Below are positions 8,870-17,652 of a stretch of 64,000 nucleotides of DNA, piece after piece. A program made the position numbers and the translations under genes. The stretch's first letter is position 1. Every line of letters starts with the position of its first letter. The DNA comes from JANXSS01 sp040385645 (GTDB lineage Bacteria; Pseudomonadota; Gammaproteobacteria; Burkholderiales; Burkholderiaceae_D). The stretch covers positions 162,980 through 226,979 of the forward strand of contig JAZKGZ010000003.1 of the NCBI GenBank assembly GCA_040385645.1, given 5' to 3'. A model generated the notes under the pieces. That model had not been told where the DNA came from and ran no database searches. It saw nothing but the letters and a program-made list of their open reading frames with translations.

Positions 8870-9742
8870 CTAGCCGAAACGCCCGGTGATGTAATCCTGC
8901 GTTTCTTTTTTGCCCGGATTCATAAAAATATGATCGGTCTCGCCGAACTCGACTAACTCACCCAGATACATGTACGCGGTGTAGTCCGAGCAACGTGCTG
9001 CCTGCTGCATGTTATGCGTGACGATGGTAATGGTGTAGTCTTCTTTTAGCTCGCTGATCAATTCCTCGATCTTTGCAGTTGAGATCGGATCCAGCGCCGA
9101 AGTCGGTTCGTCCAGCAACAGCACATCCGGTTTGACTGCCACACCGCGGGCGATACACAAGCGCTGCTGTTGTCCGCCGGAGAGGCTCAATCCGCTCTTG
9201 CTCAATTTGTCCTTTACTTCACCCCACAACGCCGCTTTATTGAGTGCCCATTCCACCCGCTCGTCCATCTCACCTTTTGGCAGGTTTTCGTAAAGGCGCA
9301 CGCCAAAAGCGATATTGTCATATACCGACATCGGAAAAGGCGTCGGTTTTTGGAACACCATACCGATCTTGGCACGCAGCATATTGACGTCTTGCCCGGG
9401 CTCCAGAATGTTTTTACCGCCATAGATAATTTTGCCCTCGGCGCGCTGACCGGGGTACAGATCGTACATACGGTTGAGTGTGCGCAGCAGCGTGGACTTT
9501 CCACAGCCTGAAGGGCCGATGAATGCGGTGACTCGGCGTTCTCGAATATCGAGGTTAATGTTTTTCAAACCTTGAAAAGCGCCATAGAAAAAATTCAGAC
9601 CGGAGATACCGATCGTCGTTGCAACGACCGGCTCAACCAAGCTTTGGCCACCCGGGAAACCGGGGTTGCCGGATAGGTTTGTGTCGGTCGATTGGTTGAA
9701 GCTGGTGTTCGAATTCATGCTGGCGCTCATCACGGTATTCAT
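8870..9742 (-). CDS. pstB: Phosphate ABC transporter ATP-binding protein PstB
   Basis: ATPase that powers phosphate import through PstC-PstA. Visible elements are Walker A GPSGCGKSTLLR, the Q loop in MVFQKPTPFPMSVYDN, the ABC signature LSGGQQQRLCIAR, Walker B VLLLDEPTSALDP and the switch His in IVTHNMQQA. Length is 290 aa, longer than the roughly 260 typical of the family because of an Asn/Ser/Thr-rich N-terminal extension of about 45 residues before the conserved ISGLNFFYGAFQ. A start nearer the conserved core cannot be excluded, but no ribosome site favours one. Confidence 0.97.
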   Translation of the reverse strand: MNTVMSASMNSNTSFNQSTDTNLSGNPGFPGGQSLVEPVVATTIGISGLNFFYGAFQGLKNINLDIRERRVTAFIGPSGCGKSTLLRTLNRMYDLYPGQRAEGKIIYGGKNILEPGQDVNMLRAKIGMVFQKPTPFPMSVYDNIAFGVRLYENLPKGEMDERVEWALNKAALWGEVKDKLSKSGLSLSGGQQQRLCIARGVAVKPDVLLLDEPTSALDPISTAKIEELISELKEDYTITIVTHNMQQAARCSDYTAYMYLGELVEFGETDHIFMNPGKKETQDYITGRFG

Positions 9743-9757
9743 ACATTTACAAAAGAG

Positions 9758-10684
9758 TTAATTCTGGATTTTCTGGTTGAACAAGGTGCGCGACAAGATA
9801 TTCAAACCCAGCACGCTGAAGGTCACTAGCAACGCACCACCCCAGGCCAGCGAACGCCAGTTGTCGTATGGACTCATGGCGAATTGGTAAATCACTACCG
9901 GCAGGTTCGCCATCGGCGCATTCATGTTGGCACTAAAAAATTGGTTGTTCAAAGCAGTAAAGAGTAACGGTGCGGTCTCGCCTGAAATGCGTGCAAGAGC
10001 CAACAGCAAGCCGGTAATGACACCGGCACGGACAGCGCGCAACCGAACGAAAGTGGCTACCTTCCAGCGTGGCGCACCAAGGGCAAACGCGGCTTCCCGC
10101 AAACTGGTCGGTACCAGATTGAGCATATTGTCGGTCGTGCGTACCACGACCGGTATGGCGATCAATGCGATGGCAAAGCTTCCGGCCCATCCCGAAAAAT
10201 GCTTCGCCTGAGCTACGTAGACGGCATACACGAACAAGCCGATGACGATCGAGGGAGCAGAAAGCATGATATCGGTCACGAACCGCGTTAATTGTGCGAA
10301 CCAGCTTTCCTCGCCATATTCGGCTAGGTACACGCCGGCGAGGATGCCTATTGGCGTACTCAGAATTGTTGCCACGCCGACCATCATCAGGCTACCGACA
10401 ATTGCATTAAGCAACCCGCCGCCGTCGTCGCCCGGAGGTGGCGTTGTCAGTGTGAACATTCCTACGCTAATAGCGCCGAGTCCTTTAAACAGCAACGTAC
10501 CGAGAATCCAGAGCAGGAAAAAAATACCAACTGCCATTGCCAGAAACGATAAAGCAATACCGACGCGATGCACCCACAAGCGCCGACGATAGATCGGGTT
10601 CATAACCGAGACTACGGTGTCACTTAAAGGCGGCGTATTCGAGTTGGAGCGTGAATTCGAGGGAGGATTCATTTGCGGATTCAT
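9758..10684 (-). CDS. pstA: Phosphate ABC transporter permease PstA
   Basis: One of the two inner-membrane permeases of the high-affinity phosphate importer. The 308-aa sequence has a polar Asn/Ser/Pro-rich N-terminus of about 35 residues, then six hydrophobic segments. The permease signature region REAAFALGAPRWKVATFV is the EAA loop that contacts PstB. The start overlaps the pstC stop by 4 nt (ATGA type), implying translational coupling and equimolar synthesis with PstC. Confidence 0.96.
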   Translation of the reverse strand: MNPQMNPPSNSRSNSNTPPLSDTVVSVMNPIYRRRLWVHRVGIALSFLAMAVGIFFLLWILGTLLFKGLGAISVGMFTLTTPPPGDDGGGLLNAIVGSLMMVGVATILSTPIGILAGVYLAEYGEESWFAQLTRFVTDIMLSAPSIVIGLFVYAVYVAQAKHFSGWAGSFAIALIAIPVVVRTTDNMLNLVPTSLREAAFALGAPRWKVATFVRLRAVRAGVITGLLLALARISGETAPLLFTALNNQFFSANMNAPMANLPVVIYQFAMSPYDNWRSLAWGGALLVTFSVLGLNILSRTLFNQKIQN

Positions 10685-11733
10685 TTAAGGCCTTCTTGCT
10701 TTTTCAAGCCCATCAGCATCAGCTTTGCGGCCGACAGCACGATAAAAGTAATCACGAACAAAATTAGTCCCAAGGCAAACAGCGACGATACGTGTAACGT
10801 CGAATCCGCTTCGGCAAATTCGTTTGCCAATGTCGAAGCGATACTGTTGCCGGCAGAAAAAAGTGACCACGACAACTTGTGGGCGTTGCCAATCACGAAA
10901 GTAATCGCCATGGTCTCACCCAGCGCACGCCCGAGACCTAACATCACTCCGCCGACCACACCGGTTTTGGTGTACGGCAGCACGACCTTCCGTACAACTT
11001 CCCATTTCGTACAGCCAAGAGCGTAAGCGGATTCTTTCAACACCGCCGGCACTACCTCGAACACGTCGCGCATGACCGAAGCGATAAATGGAATGATCAT
11101 AATCGCCAAAATCATTCCCGCAGTGAGGATGCCGATACCCATCATCGGCCCGGAAAACATCGCACCGATCACCGGAAGCTGGCCAAGCGTGCCAGCGAGT
11201 GCCGGCTGCACGTGATCGGCAAAATAAGGGGCAAATACGAACAGGCCCCACATACCGTAAATGATGCTGGGTACCCCGGCGAGTAGCTCCACCGACGTTC
11301 CCAATGGCCGACGCAACCAGGATGGACAGATCTCAGTTAAAAACAATGCAATACCGAAACTGATCGGAAAAGCAAACAACAGCGCGATCAGCGAGGTCGA
11401 CAAAGTACCGACGATTGCAATCATCGCACCGTATTTGTCATTGACCGGATCCCACTCGACATCTGTGATGAACCCTGGCCCGAACTCGCTGAAGGCCGGC
11501 CATGCGCCGATGACCAGCGAAATGATGATACCTACTAGCACTAAGAGCACGCTCAAGGCAAAACCGAGCGTTACTTTATGAAAAATAAAATCCTGCCATC
11601 GCTGATTACGCATCGTGCGCACCATTTGTTGCAAGGCAACTGTTGATTGCGCGGATTGCGTCCGGCCCACGACAGAATCTAAACGATGGGCAGGATCATG
11701 ATTAACACCAGCAATGACAGGATTCGCACTCAT
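10681..11733 (-). CDS. pstC: Phosphate ABC transporter permease PstC
   Basis: Partner permease of PstA, 350 aa. A cytoplasmic N-terminal region of about 50 residues precedes six membrane segments. The EAA loop (LKESAYALGCTKWEVVRKVV) and the preceding AGVPSIIYGMWGLFV segment are typical of PstC. About 180 nt separate it from pstS; that gap contains a GC-rich stem-loop (separate entry) that could stabilise the pstS message or reduce read-through into the permease genes. Confidence 0.96.
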   Translation of the reverse strand: MSANPVIAGVNHDPAHRLDSVVGRTQSAQSTVALQQMVRTMRNQRWQDFIFHKVTLGFALSVLLVLVGIIISLVIGAWPAFSEFGPGFITDVEWDPVNDKYGAMIAIVGTLSTSLIALLFAFPISFGIALFLTEICPSWLRRPLGTSVELLAGVPSIIYGMWGLFVFAPYFADHVQPALAGTLGQLPVIGAMFSGPMMGIGILTAGMILAIMIIPFIASVMRDVFEVVPAVLKESAYALGCTKWEVVRKVVLPYTKTGVVGGVMLGLGRALGETMAITFVIGNAHKLSWSLFSAGNSIASTLANEFAEADSTLHVSSLFALGLILFVITFIVLSAAKLMLMGLKKQEGLK

Positions 11734-11838
11734 GTTATTTCAAGCTCGGGTAGGTACTGCACAAATTTTGCCCTGTGCAAGATAGCTTGGCAGGTGCAAA
11801 AGACATTAATCAAAGGGTTTGCCGCTAAATTGTACATA

Positions 11839-11866
11839 AGGCCACCGGTTTAAAACCTGGTGGCCT
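11839..11866 (-). terminator. Stem-loop between pstS and pstC
   Basis: A GGCCACC arm followed by GGTTT pairs with AAACC and GGTGGCC across a 2-nt loop, with one unpaired base: about 12 base pairs in total. There is no clean T-run on the minus strand, so it is not a classical full terminator. Placed just after pstS, it fits the pattern in which binding-protein genes are followed by an intercistronic hairpin that leaves more binding-protein mRNA than permease mRNA. That role is inference from position. Confidence 0.55.
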
Positions 11867-11917
11867 CAGTTTCGATCACGAATGAACGTTGATACTACGA
11901 GTGTGCGTCTTGAAAAA

Positions 11918-12961
11918 TTACCAAACCGCTTTCCCTGCGCTATCTTTCAGTTGGGTTTTCCAAGCATCTGAGACCAACTTGGTCACTTCAGCTGGCATTG
12001 CAACGTAATCCAGTTCAGTAGCCATTGCACCGCCGTTTTTGTAAGCCCAGTCGAAGAATTTCAACACTTCTTTACCCTTGGCTGCATCGTCCTGATTTTT
12101 TTGCATAAGGATGAAGGAGGCGCCAGTGATCGGCCAGCTGCTCTTTCCTGGCTGGTTTGTTAGCACCACTGCAAAACCAGGTGTCTTTGCCCACTCCGCA
12201 CCTGCAGCAGCGGATTTAAACGTTTCGTCGTCCGGCGAAACGAACTGGCCATCTCTGTTCTTCAGTTGGGCATAGCCCATCTTGTTTTTCTTGGCGTAAG
12301 CGTATTCGACGTAACCGATCGAACCCTTGATTCGCTGAACGTTTGCCGCTACGCCTTCGTTACCTTTGCCACCCACCCCGACCGGCCATTTGACAGCGGT
12401 ACCGGCACCGACGGTCGTTTTGAAATCAGGGCTGACTTTGGAAAGATAATCGGTGAAGAGAAACGACGTCCCGGAACCATCGGCGCGATGAACGACAGTG
12501 ATGTCAGAAGCAGGCAATGATACACCTGGGTTCAGCGCGACGAGTTCTGGCGCATTCCACTTCGTGATTTTTCCGAGGTATATACCAGCCAGCACCTCAC
12601 CAGTCATTTTCATTTGTCCTGGAGCGACACCCTCAAGATTAAATACCGGTACCACGCCACCCATGATCGCTGGAAATTGCACCAAACCATCAGCTTGCAA
12701 GTCCTCTGCCTTTAAGGGCATATCGGAAGCACCGAAATCGACTGTTTTCGCTTTGATTTGCTTGATGCCGCCACCAGATCCGATCGATTGGTAATTCAAG
12801 CCATTACCCGTCGCGGTCTTATAAGCCTCTGCCCATTTCGCGTAAATCGGGTACGGAAACGTAGCGCCAGCACCTGTGAGATCGGCAGCTTGCACAGTGG
12901 CGAATGTCATGGCAGTCACTGCTGCAGCGGTAACGGATCGAATGAGATAATTCAGACGCAT
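11918..12961 (-). CDS. pstS: Periplasmic phosphate-binding protein PstS
   Basis: High-affinity phosphate receptor of the Pst importer, 347 aa. A Sec signal peptide occupies residues 1-25 (basic start, Ala-rich hydrophobic core, cleavage after VQA). The mature protein begins ADLTGAGATFPYPIYAKW, and phosphate-contacting stretches include GSGGGIKQIKAKTVDFGASD and HRADGSGTSFLFTDYL. It is first gene of the operon. The upstream gap carries a PhoB box and -10 facing this gene. AGGAG lies about 9 nt before the start. Confidence 0.97.
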   Translation of the reverse strand: MRLNYLIRSVTAAAVTAMTFATVQAADLTGAGATFPYPIYAKWAEAYKTATGNGLNYQSIGSGGGIKQIKAKTVDFGASDMPLKAEDLQADGLVQFPAIMGGVVPVFNLEGVAPGQMKMTGEVLAGIYLGKITKWNAPELVALNPGVSLPASDITVVHRADGSGTSFLFTDYLSKVSPDFKTTVGAGTAVKWPVGVGGKGNEGVAANVQRIKGSIGYVEYAYAKKNKMGYAQLKNRDGQFVSPDDETFKSAAAGAEWAKTPGFAVVLTNQPGKSSWPITGASFILMQKNQDDAAKGKEVLKFFDWAYKNGGAMATELDYVAMPAEVTKLVSDAWKTQLKDSAGKAVW

Positions 12962-12999
12962 GATGGAAGGCTCCTAGTTGAAAATATGACACTACGCGC

Positions 13000-13033
13000 A
13001 CTGTAGCGATAAATTATGACAACTGTGTGACGG
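13000..13033 (-). promoter_or_regulatory. PhoB box and -10 of the pstS promoter
   Basis: Read on the minus strand, CCGTCAC-ACAG-TTGTCAT at 13033-13016 matches the Pho box layout of two 7-bp half sites (consensus CTGTCAT) separated by 4 bp. Exactly 10 nt further is TACAGT (13005-13000), a plausible -10. This is the arrangement of PhoB-activated promoters, where the box replaces the -35. The 5' half site is the weaker one. Confidence 0.75.
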
Positions 13034-13073
13034 AGAAAACCCGCTTGTCATAATAATTTTGTAATGACTTTTT

Positions 13074-13107
13074 CAGTCATTAACTTGTCATGATCTAGCA
13101 ATAAACT
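13074..13107 (+). promoter_or_regulatory. PhoB box and -10 of the ppk promoter
   Basis: CAGTCAT-TAAC-TTGTCAT at 13074-13091 has the 7+4+7 Pho box form with close half sites. A -10-like TAAACT follows at 13102-13107 after a 10-nt spacer. The upstream arm is also half of an inverted repeat (AATGAC...GTCATT, 13063-13081). The predicted start of transcription falls only about 13 nt before the ppk ATG, which would explain why no ribosome site is visible there. Confidence 0.75.
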
Positions 13108-13126
13108 CGCGTCAAACCGCAATCAC

Positions 13127-15259
13127 ATGACAAAATTACAAGCAAAATCCGGGAAAGAGTCGCCATTGAAGACGTCGAAAACGAATGATGCCGTTGAAAA
13201 TATTTATTTGAACCGCGAGCTGTCTCAACTGGCATTTAATCGACGCGTGCTGGCCCAGGCGGAAAACCCGACAGTACCTTTGTTGGAACGGCTTCGCTAT
13301 TTGTGTATCGCTAGCAGTAACCTAGATGAATTTTTCGAAGTCCATATTGCTAGCCTGTTAGCGAAAAGTCGACTGGACGGCGCGATTGAAGAGCCGCCGG
13401 CCCTACGCAAGTTGCTGGAAAAGGCGAGTATTGAATGTCACCAGATTATCGAACATCAATACGATTTGTTGAATCAACAGGTGTTACCGGAATTGGCCAA
13501 TGCCGGTATTCATCTGTTGCGACATCATGAACGCAACGACGCGCAACGCGCATGGGTGAAAGCGTATTTCGAGCGCGAAGTGCGGCCGCTACTGACACCG
13601 ATCGGACTAGACCCGGCGCATCCATTTCCACAGGTGGTCAATAAAAGCTTGAATTTCATCGTTGAACTGTCGGGCAAAGATGCTTTCGGTCGCGGCACTG
13701 CAATCGCCATTTTGAAAGCACCACGGGTTTTGCCGAGGGTGATTCGCCTGCCGGATGCTTTGTCGGATAACCAAGGGATTGAATTATGCCTGCTCTCTTC
13801 CGTAATCCACGCGCACATTTCGGACCTGTTCACCGGGCGTGACGTCGTTTCATATTCGCAATTTCGCGTCACGCGCAATAGCGATCTATGGGTCGATGAG
13901 GAAGAGGTAAAAAATTTACGGCAAGCTTTGCAGGGTGAATTACAGAGCCGGCAATTCGGTGTCGCCGTGCGGTTGGAAGTCGCGGTAAATTGCCCGCCTC
14001 ACCTGTCGCAGTTTTTGCTGGATCAGTTTTCGATCAATAAGAATCGCCTATATGCCGTAGATGGGCCGGTCAATATGGTGCGGCTTTTGGAGATCATTGA
14101 ACACGCGAACCAGGCAGCGCTGCGCTTCCCTGTTTTCACGCCGAAATTTCCTTCGCAATTGGCGAACGAAGATCTTTTTGCCGTGCTTCGCAAGCGCGAC
14201 ATCCTGTTGCACCACCCTTTTCAATCGTTCATGCCGGTCGTCGATTTCATTCGCAACGCGGCAAGCGATCCGGATGTGGTGGCAGTCAAACAAACCATTT
14301 ATCGTACCGGCATGAATTCCGATTTGATGGATTCTTTAATTATGGCGGCACAACGTGGCAAGGAAGTCACGGTGATCGTCGAACTGATGGCGCGGTTCGA
14401 CGAGGAAGCGAATATCAATTGGGCCGACCGGTTGGAGCGCGTAGGCGCGCAAGTGGTTTATGGTGTGGTCGGTATGAAAACCCATGCCAAGCTCGCACTG
14501 GTGATCCGCCGTGAAGAAGGCCATCTACGATATTACGCACACCTCGGCACCGGCAACTATCACCCGACGACGACCAAGCTTTATACCGATTTCGGCTTGT
14601 TGACCGCCAACCTAGCCTTGGCGACCGAAGTCAATGAAATCTTCATGCATCTGACCAGCCTTACCAAGCCGAAAAAACTGCAACATCTATGGCTGGCACC
14701 ATTTACCTTACAAAAAGAATTTATTCGCGCCATTCGCAACGAAGCGAGAATCGCACGCGAGGGTCGCCCGGCCAGAATCATCGCCAAAATGAATGCACTG
14801 CTGGACGAATCGGTCATTGCAGCCCTGTATGCGGCAGCAGCCCATGGCGTGAAAATCGATTTGATCGTACGAGGTGCGTGCGCCCTGCGCCCCGGCGTAT
14901 CTGGGTTGTCAGAAAATATTCGCGTTCGATCGATCGTCGGTCGATTCTTGGAGCATAGCCGGATCTATTACTTCCGCAACGATCTGGCCCACGACATTTA
15001 TCTATCGAGCGCGGACTGGATGAACCGGAACCTGTTCAGGCGCATCGAAGTGGCGTTCCCGGTACTCGACAAAACACTGAAAAACCGCATCATGAACGAA
15101 GGCCTGACGCCTTACCTGAAAGATAATCAGAATGCCTGGCAACTCGATCCTTTTGGTACGTATTCACAAAAAAAATTACGGCGAGGTCAAACGCCATTCA
15201 GCGCACAACAATTTTTGATGACCTCGGTCGGCGGCGCGCTACCCGACCAGCTCACCTGA
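13127..15259 (+). CDS. ppk: Polyphosphate kinase 1
   Basis: Reversibly polymerises the terminal phosphate of ATP into polyphosphate. At 710 aa it has the four PPK1 domains: N domain (NRELSQLAFNRRVLAQA), head domain, and two PLD-like C domains with the autophosphorylated His region (GMKTHAKLALVIRREEG) and the second His (FLEHSRIYYFRN), plus HLGTGNYHPTTTKLYTDFGL. It is divergent from pstS and preceded by its own Pho box, so both uptake and storage of phosphate would respond to PhoB. It ends 1 nt before sixA. Confidence 0.97.
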   Translation: MTKLQAKSGKESPLKTSKTNDAVENIYLNRELSQLAFNRRVLAQAENPTVPLLERLRYLCIASSNLDEFFEVHIASLLAKSRLDGAIEEPPALRKLLEKASIECHQIIEHQYDLLNQQVLPELANAGIHLLRHHERNDAQRAWVKAYFEREVRPLLTPIGLDPAHPFPQVVNKSLNFIVELSGKDAFGRGTAIAILKAPRVLPRVIRLPDALSDNQGIELCLLSSVIHAHISDLFTGRDVVSYSQFRVTRNSDLWVDEEEVKNLRQALQGELQSRQFGVAVRLEVAVNCPPHLSQFLLDQFSINKNRLYAVDGPVNMVRLLEIIEHANQAALRFPVFTPKFPSQLANEDLFAVLRKRDILLHHPFQSFMPVVDFIRNAASDPDVVAVKQTIYRTGMNSDLMDSLIMAAQRGKEVTVIVELMARFDEEANINWADRLERVGAQVVYGVVGMKTHAKLALVIRREEGHLRYYAHLGTGNYHPTTTKLYTDFGLLTANLALATEVNEIFMHLTSLTKPKKLQHLWLAPFTLQKEFIRAIRNEARIAREGRPARIIAKMNALLDESVIAALYAAAAHGVKIDLIVRGACALRPGVSGLSENIRVRSIVGRFLEHSRIYYFRNDLAHDIYLSSADWMNRNLFRRIEVAFPVLDKTLKNRIMNEGLTPYLKDNQNAWQLDPFGTYSQKKLRRGQTPFSAQQFLMTSVGGALPDQLT

Positions 15260-15260
15260 A

Positions 15261-15746
15261 ATGGATCTGATTCTTTGGCGTCATGCAGAAGCGGAACCGG
15301 GTGGGCCGGAGACGCCGGATCTATCCCGCAGCCTGACCGCCAAAGGCCACAAGCAGGCTTGGAAAATGGCTGAATGGCTCGATGTCAGATTGCCGAGCAG
15401 TTGCCGCATACTGGTCAGCCCGGCAATGCGTACCGTGCAAACGGCCGACGCCTTAGGCAGGAAACTTAGAATAGAACCCGATCTAGGTCCGGACACGACC
15501 GTCGAGAAAATCCTTAAAGCGGTGAACTGGCCTCATGGTCGAGATCCGGTTTTGCTCGTTGGGCATCAACCGGTTCTCGGTCAACTCGCAGCGACCTTGA
15601 TCGGTGGCACTCGTCAAAACTGGAGCATTCGCAAAGCGAATATTTGGTGGATAACGCAACGTGACCGGCAGGAGGATGAACAAGAGATCGACCTCAGCCA
15701 CTGCAGCCTGCGCGTGGTGATGACGCCGGAACTATTACGTAAATAA
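15261..15746 (+). CDS. sixA: Phosphohistidine phosphatase SixA-like
   Basis: Histidine phosphatase superfamily, 161 aa. The phosphoacceptor RHG-type motif reads LWRHAEAEPGG near the N-terminus, with RILVSPAMRTVQTAD and the second His in VLLVGHQPVLGQLAA. SixA of other bacteria dephosphorylates phosphohistidines in phosphorelays or the PTS-Ntr system. The start is 1 nt after the ppk stop, so it is probably co-expressed with ppk under PhoB control. The target here is unknown. Confidence 0.88.
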   Translation: MDLILWRHAEAEPGGPETPDLSRSLTAKGHKQAWKMAEWLDVRLPSSCRILVSPAMRTVQTADALGRKLRIEPDLGPDTTVEKILKAVNWPHGRDPVLLVGHQPVLGQLAATLIGGTRQNWSIRKANIWWITQRDRQEDEQEIDLSHCSLRVVMTPELLRK

Positions 15747-15782
15747 TTTGCCGGCATCTCGCTAGCTCAACGTAAAAGCAGC

Positions 15783-17033
15783 TTAATGCAAGGCGACCGA
15801 AATCAGATGCAATGCCAACCCGGCAATGCCACCCACAATCGTGCCGTTGATGCGGATGTATTGCAGATCGCGTCCGATGTACAGCTCGAATTTACGTGAC
15901 ACCGTTTCACCATCCCAACTTTGAATAACCCGGCGCACGAGATTAGCGATCAAGGTACGCCTTGCAACGATAAACTGCGTCGTGATTTCTTTTAACCAGG
16001 TATTAAGTTTGATGGCAACACCCGCGTCGGCATTAATCACAGTGGCGAACGCCTGCAAGCCCTGATCGAGCCGGCGGGCGCTGGATGAGTTTTCTGCCTG
16101 TAAATCTTCTAGCAATTTTTGCTTTAGATCGCGCCAGATCTGTAGACCGTATTCTTCGAAAAGTGGATGGTCGACACCTTGCGACACTATGGCGGCGATC
16201 TTCGCTTGCAATTCTGGTGAGTGACGAAGATTCTCCATGAATTCATCGATCGACTCTTGGAATTTTGTGCGCCATTGGCTATCGGGAAGACGCATTTGTT
16301 CGAAAAAATCTTCCAGCTCTTCTAACAACCCGATAAAAAATCGCTCGTCGACCGACTGCGGAATCCAACGTGGGCTGCGCTCATGTATTTTCTGGCGGAT
16401 CAGCGGTTTGTTGTTACCTAGTGTTTCGATTCCAAAAGACAGCATAAAGTCAAATAATCGATGATGACGATTTTGGGCGACCAGGGCACCGACGATATCT
16501 GCAACCAATGGGCCCAACTCCATTTCGGATAGCACTTGGCTACTGCGGCTTTTTAAAAATACCGCCACTTCTTTTTCATCGATCATTCCAATGACCGATG
16601 GCAAAAAATGCATGCATCGTTCAACCAGAGCACGACGGTTATCGGCGATCAGCAGCCATCGGCTCGCAACACGTGAGAAATCAATTGGCTGCAATTCGGC
16701 ACTAATGATTTCCTGAGTCAAAAAATTGTTTTCCAAAAAGTCGGCAACGCTGTTGCCGATGCGATCTTTGTTGCGTGGAATGATGGCGGTATGCGGAATG
16801 GGCAAACCTAGAGGTGCCCGAAAAAGCGCTGTGACTGCAAACCAATCGGCGAGTGCGCCGATCATTGCCGCTTCTGCAAATGCTGCGACGAAGGAAAGCA
16901 ATGGGAAACGTGGCTGCAACCACTGGGCCGTAGCGAACATGCAAGCCATTGCTGCGAGCAGGCTGGTAGCAATTCGGCGCATGCGAACAAGTTGTGCCTC
17001 TTGCCGCGCCGAATCGGAGAACAAATCCGTCAT
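15783..17033 (-). CDS. DUF445 family inner-membrane protein
   Basis: A 416-aa protein of the YjiN/DUF445 family. Hydrophobic segments near residues 20-65 contain AAFAEAAMIGALADWFAVTALF, followed by the conserved PHTAIIPRNKDRIG and NSVADFLENNFL. A long helical middle region precedes a C-terminal segment (YIRINGTIVGGIAGLALHL) that would return the chain to the membrane. Function is unknown in the family. The sequence shows no enzymatic motif. It converges with sixA with only a 36-nt gap. Confidence 0.85.
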   Translation of the reverse strand: MTDLFSDSARQEAQLVRMRRIATSLLAAMACMFATAQWLQPRFPLLSFVAAFAEAAMIGALADWFAVTALFRAPLGLPIPHTAIIPRNKDRIGNSVADFLENNFLTQEIISAELQPIDFSRVASRWLLIADNRRALVERCMHFLPSVIGMIDEKEVAVFLKSRSSQVLSEMELGPLVADIVGALVAQNRHHRLFDFMLSFGIETLGNNKPLIRQKIHERSPRWIPQSVDERFFIGLLEELEDFFEQMRLPDSQWRTKFQESIDEFMENLRHSPELQAKIAAIVSQGVDHPLFEEYGLQIWRDLKQKLLEDLQAENSSSARRLDQGLQAFATVINADAGVAIKLNTWLKEITTQFIVARRTLIANLVRRVIQSWDGETVSRKFELYIGRDLQYIRINGTIVGGIAGLALHLISVALH

Positions 17034-17085
17034 CGACAGCGTCGATTATAAAATTGCGACCCCGAGCTTACTGCTACATCGACGA

Positions 17086-17370
17086 TCAATGCTGTTTAGC
17101 GATTTCTTTTAGAGCGTTACGAACACCTTTTGCAACCAAAATCGGGAGGTAATCCTGCACGGTCGCATTGGATCTGAGACGAGCTAAGAGGTTTTCGTAG
17201 ATAGGTTCGATCAGCTGCGCTGGATAATCGATTTCTTGCGCCAACTGCTCGATATTATGCTGATGGCGCGAGCGGTCTTTTGCGTCGGCATAAGGGCCGG
17301 CCTGGGGTAAGCCTGCCTCGACTGAAATAACTGGTTTCTGAGCGGAAACGTGATCCGACGACGCGTGCAT
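17086..17370 (-). CDS. DUF3562 domain protein
   Basis: A 94-aa soluble protein with the three-helix DUF3562 pattern common in Burkholderiales (HNIEQLAQEIDYPAQLIEPIYE, then the helix DYLPILVAKGVRNALKEIA). Function is unknown. The ATG at 17370 has GGGAG about 7 nt upstream; the reading frame continues 24 codons further up without a good start. It is 52 nt before the DUF445 gene on the same strand, so the two may be co-transcribed. The 210 nt upstream of the longer open frame (17443-17652) shows no gene. Confidence 0.75.
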   Translation of the reverse strand: MHASSDHVSAQKPVISVEAGLPQAGPYADAKDRSRHQHNIEQLAQEIDYPAQLIEPIYENLLARLRSNATVQDYLPILVAKGVRNALKEIAKQH

Positions 17371-17652
17371 GAAAGCTCCCTGAAGAAACTTGAATCGAGA
17401 ATTTTGGCGTACGCAAACGGTTTGCGACACCCATATCGGCAACCGCTATGCTAACCGGACAATAATCAATTGCCCGATAAACATGTTACTTTATTGCATT
17501 ACTAACAACAATAAGCGTATGGTAAACCAAAATCTCGAACAAAGATCAGGTATTGAACGTCCGGTAAAAATTTAGGTTTGATTCTCTCAGCATGTGAAGG
17601 AATCGACACCAATGGTTAATAAACCCAGCCTCTGAAATTTAGTTTTTAATAG

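Noticed and set aside
13045..13067. Additional Pho half sites (TTGTCAT at 13045, TTGTAAT at 13059)
   Set aside because: Spacing between the two is 7 nt, out of the 11-bp phase of PhoB repeats; kept only the two boxes with correct spacing.
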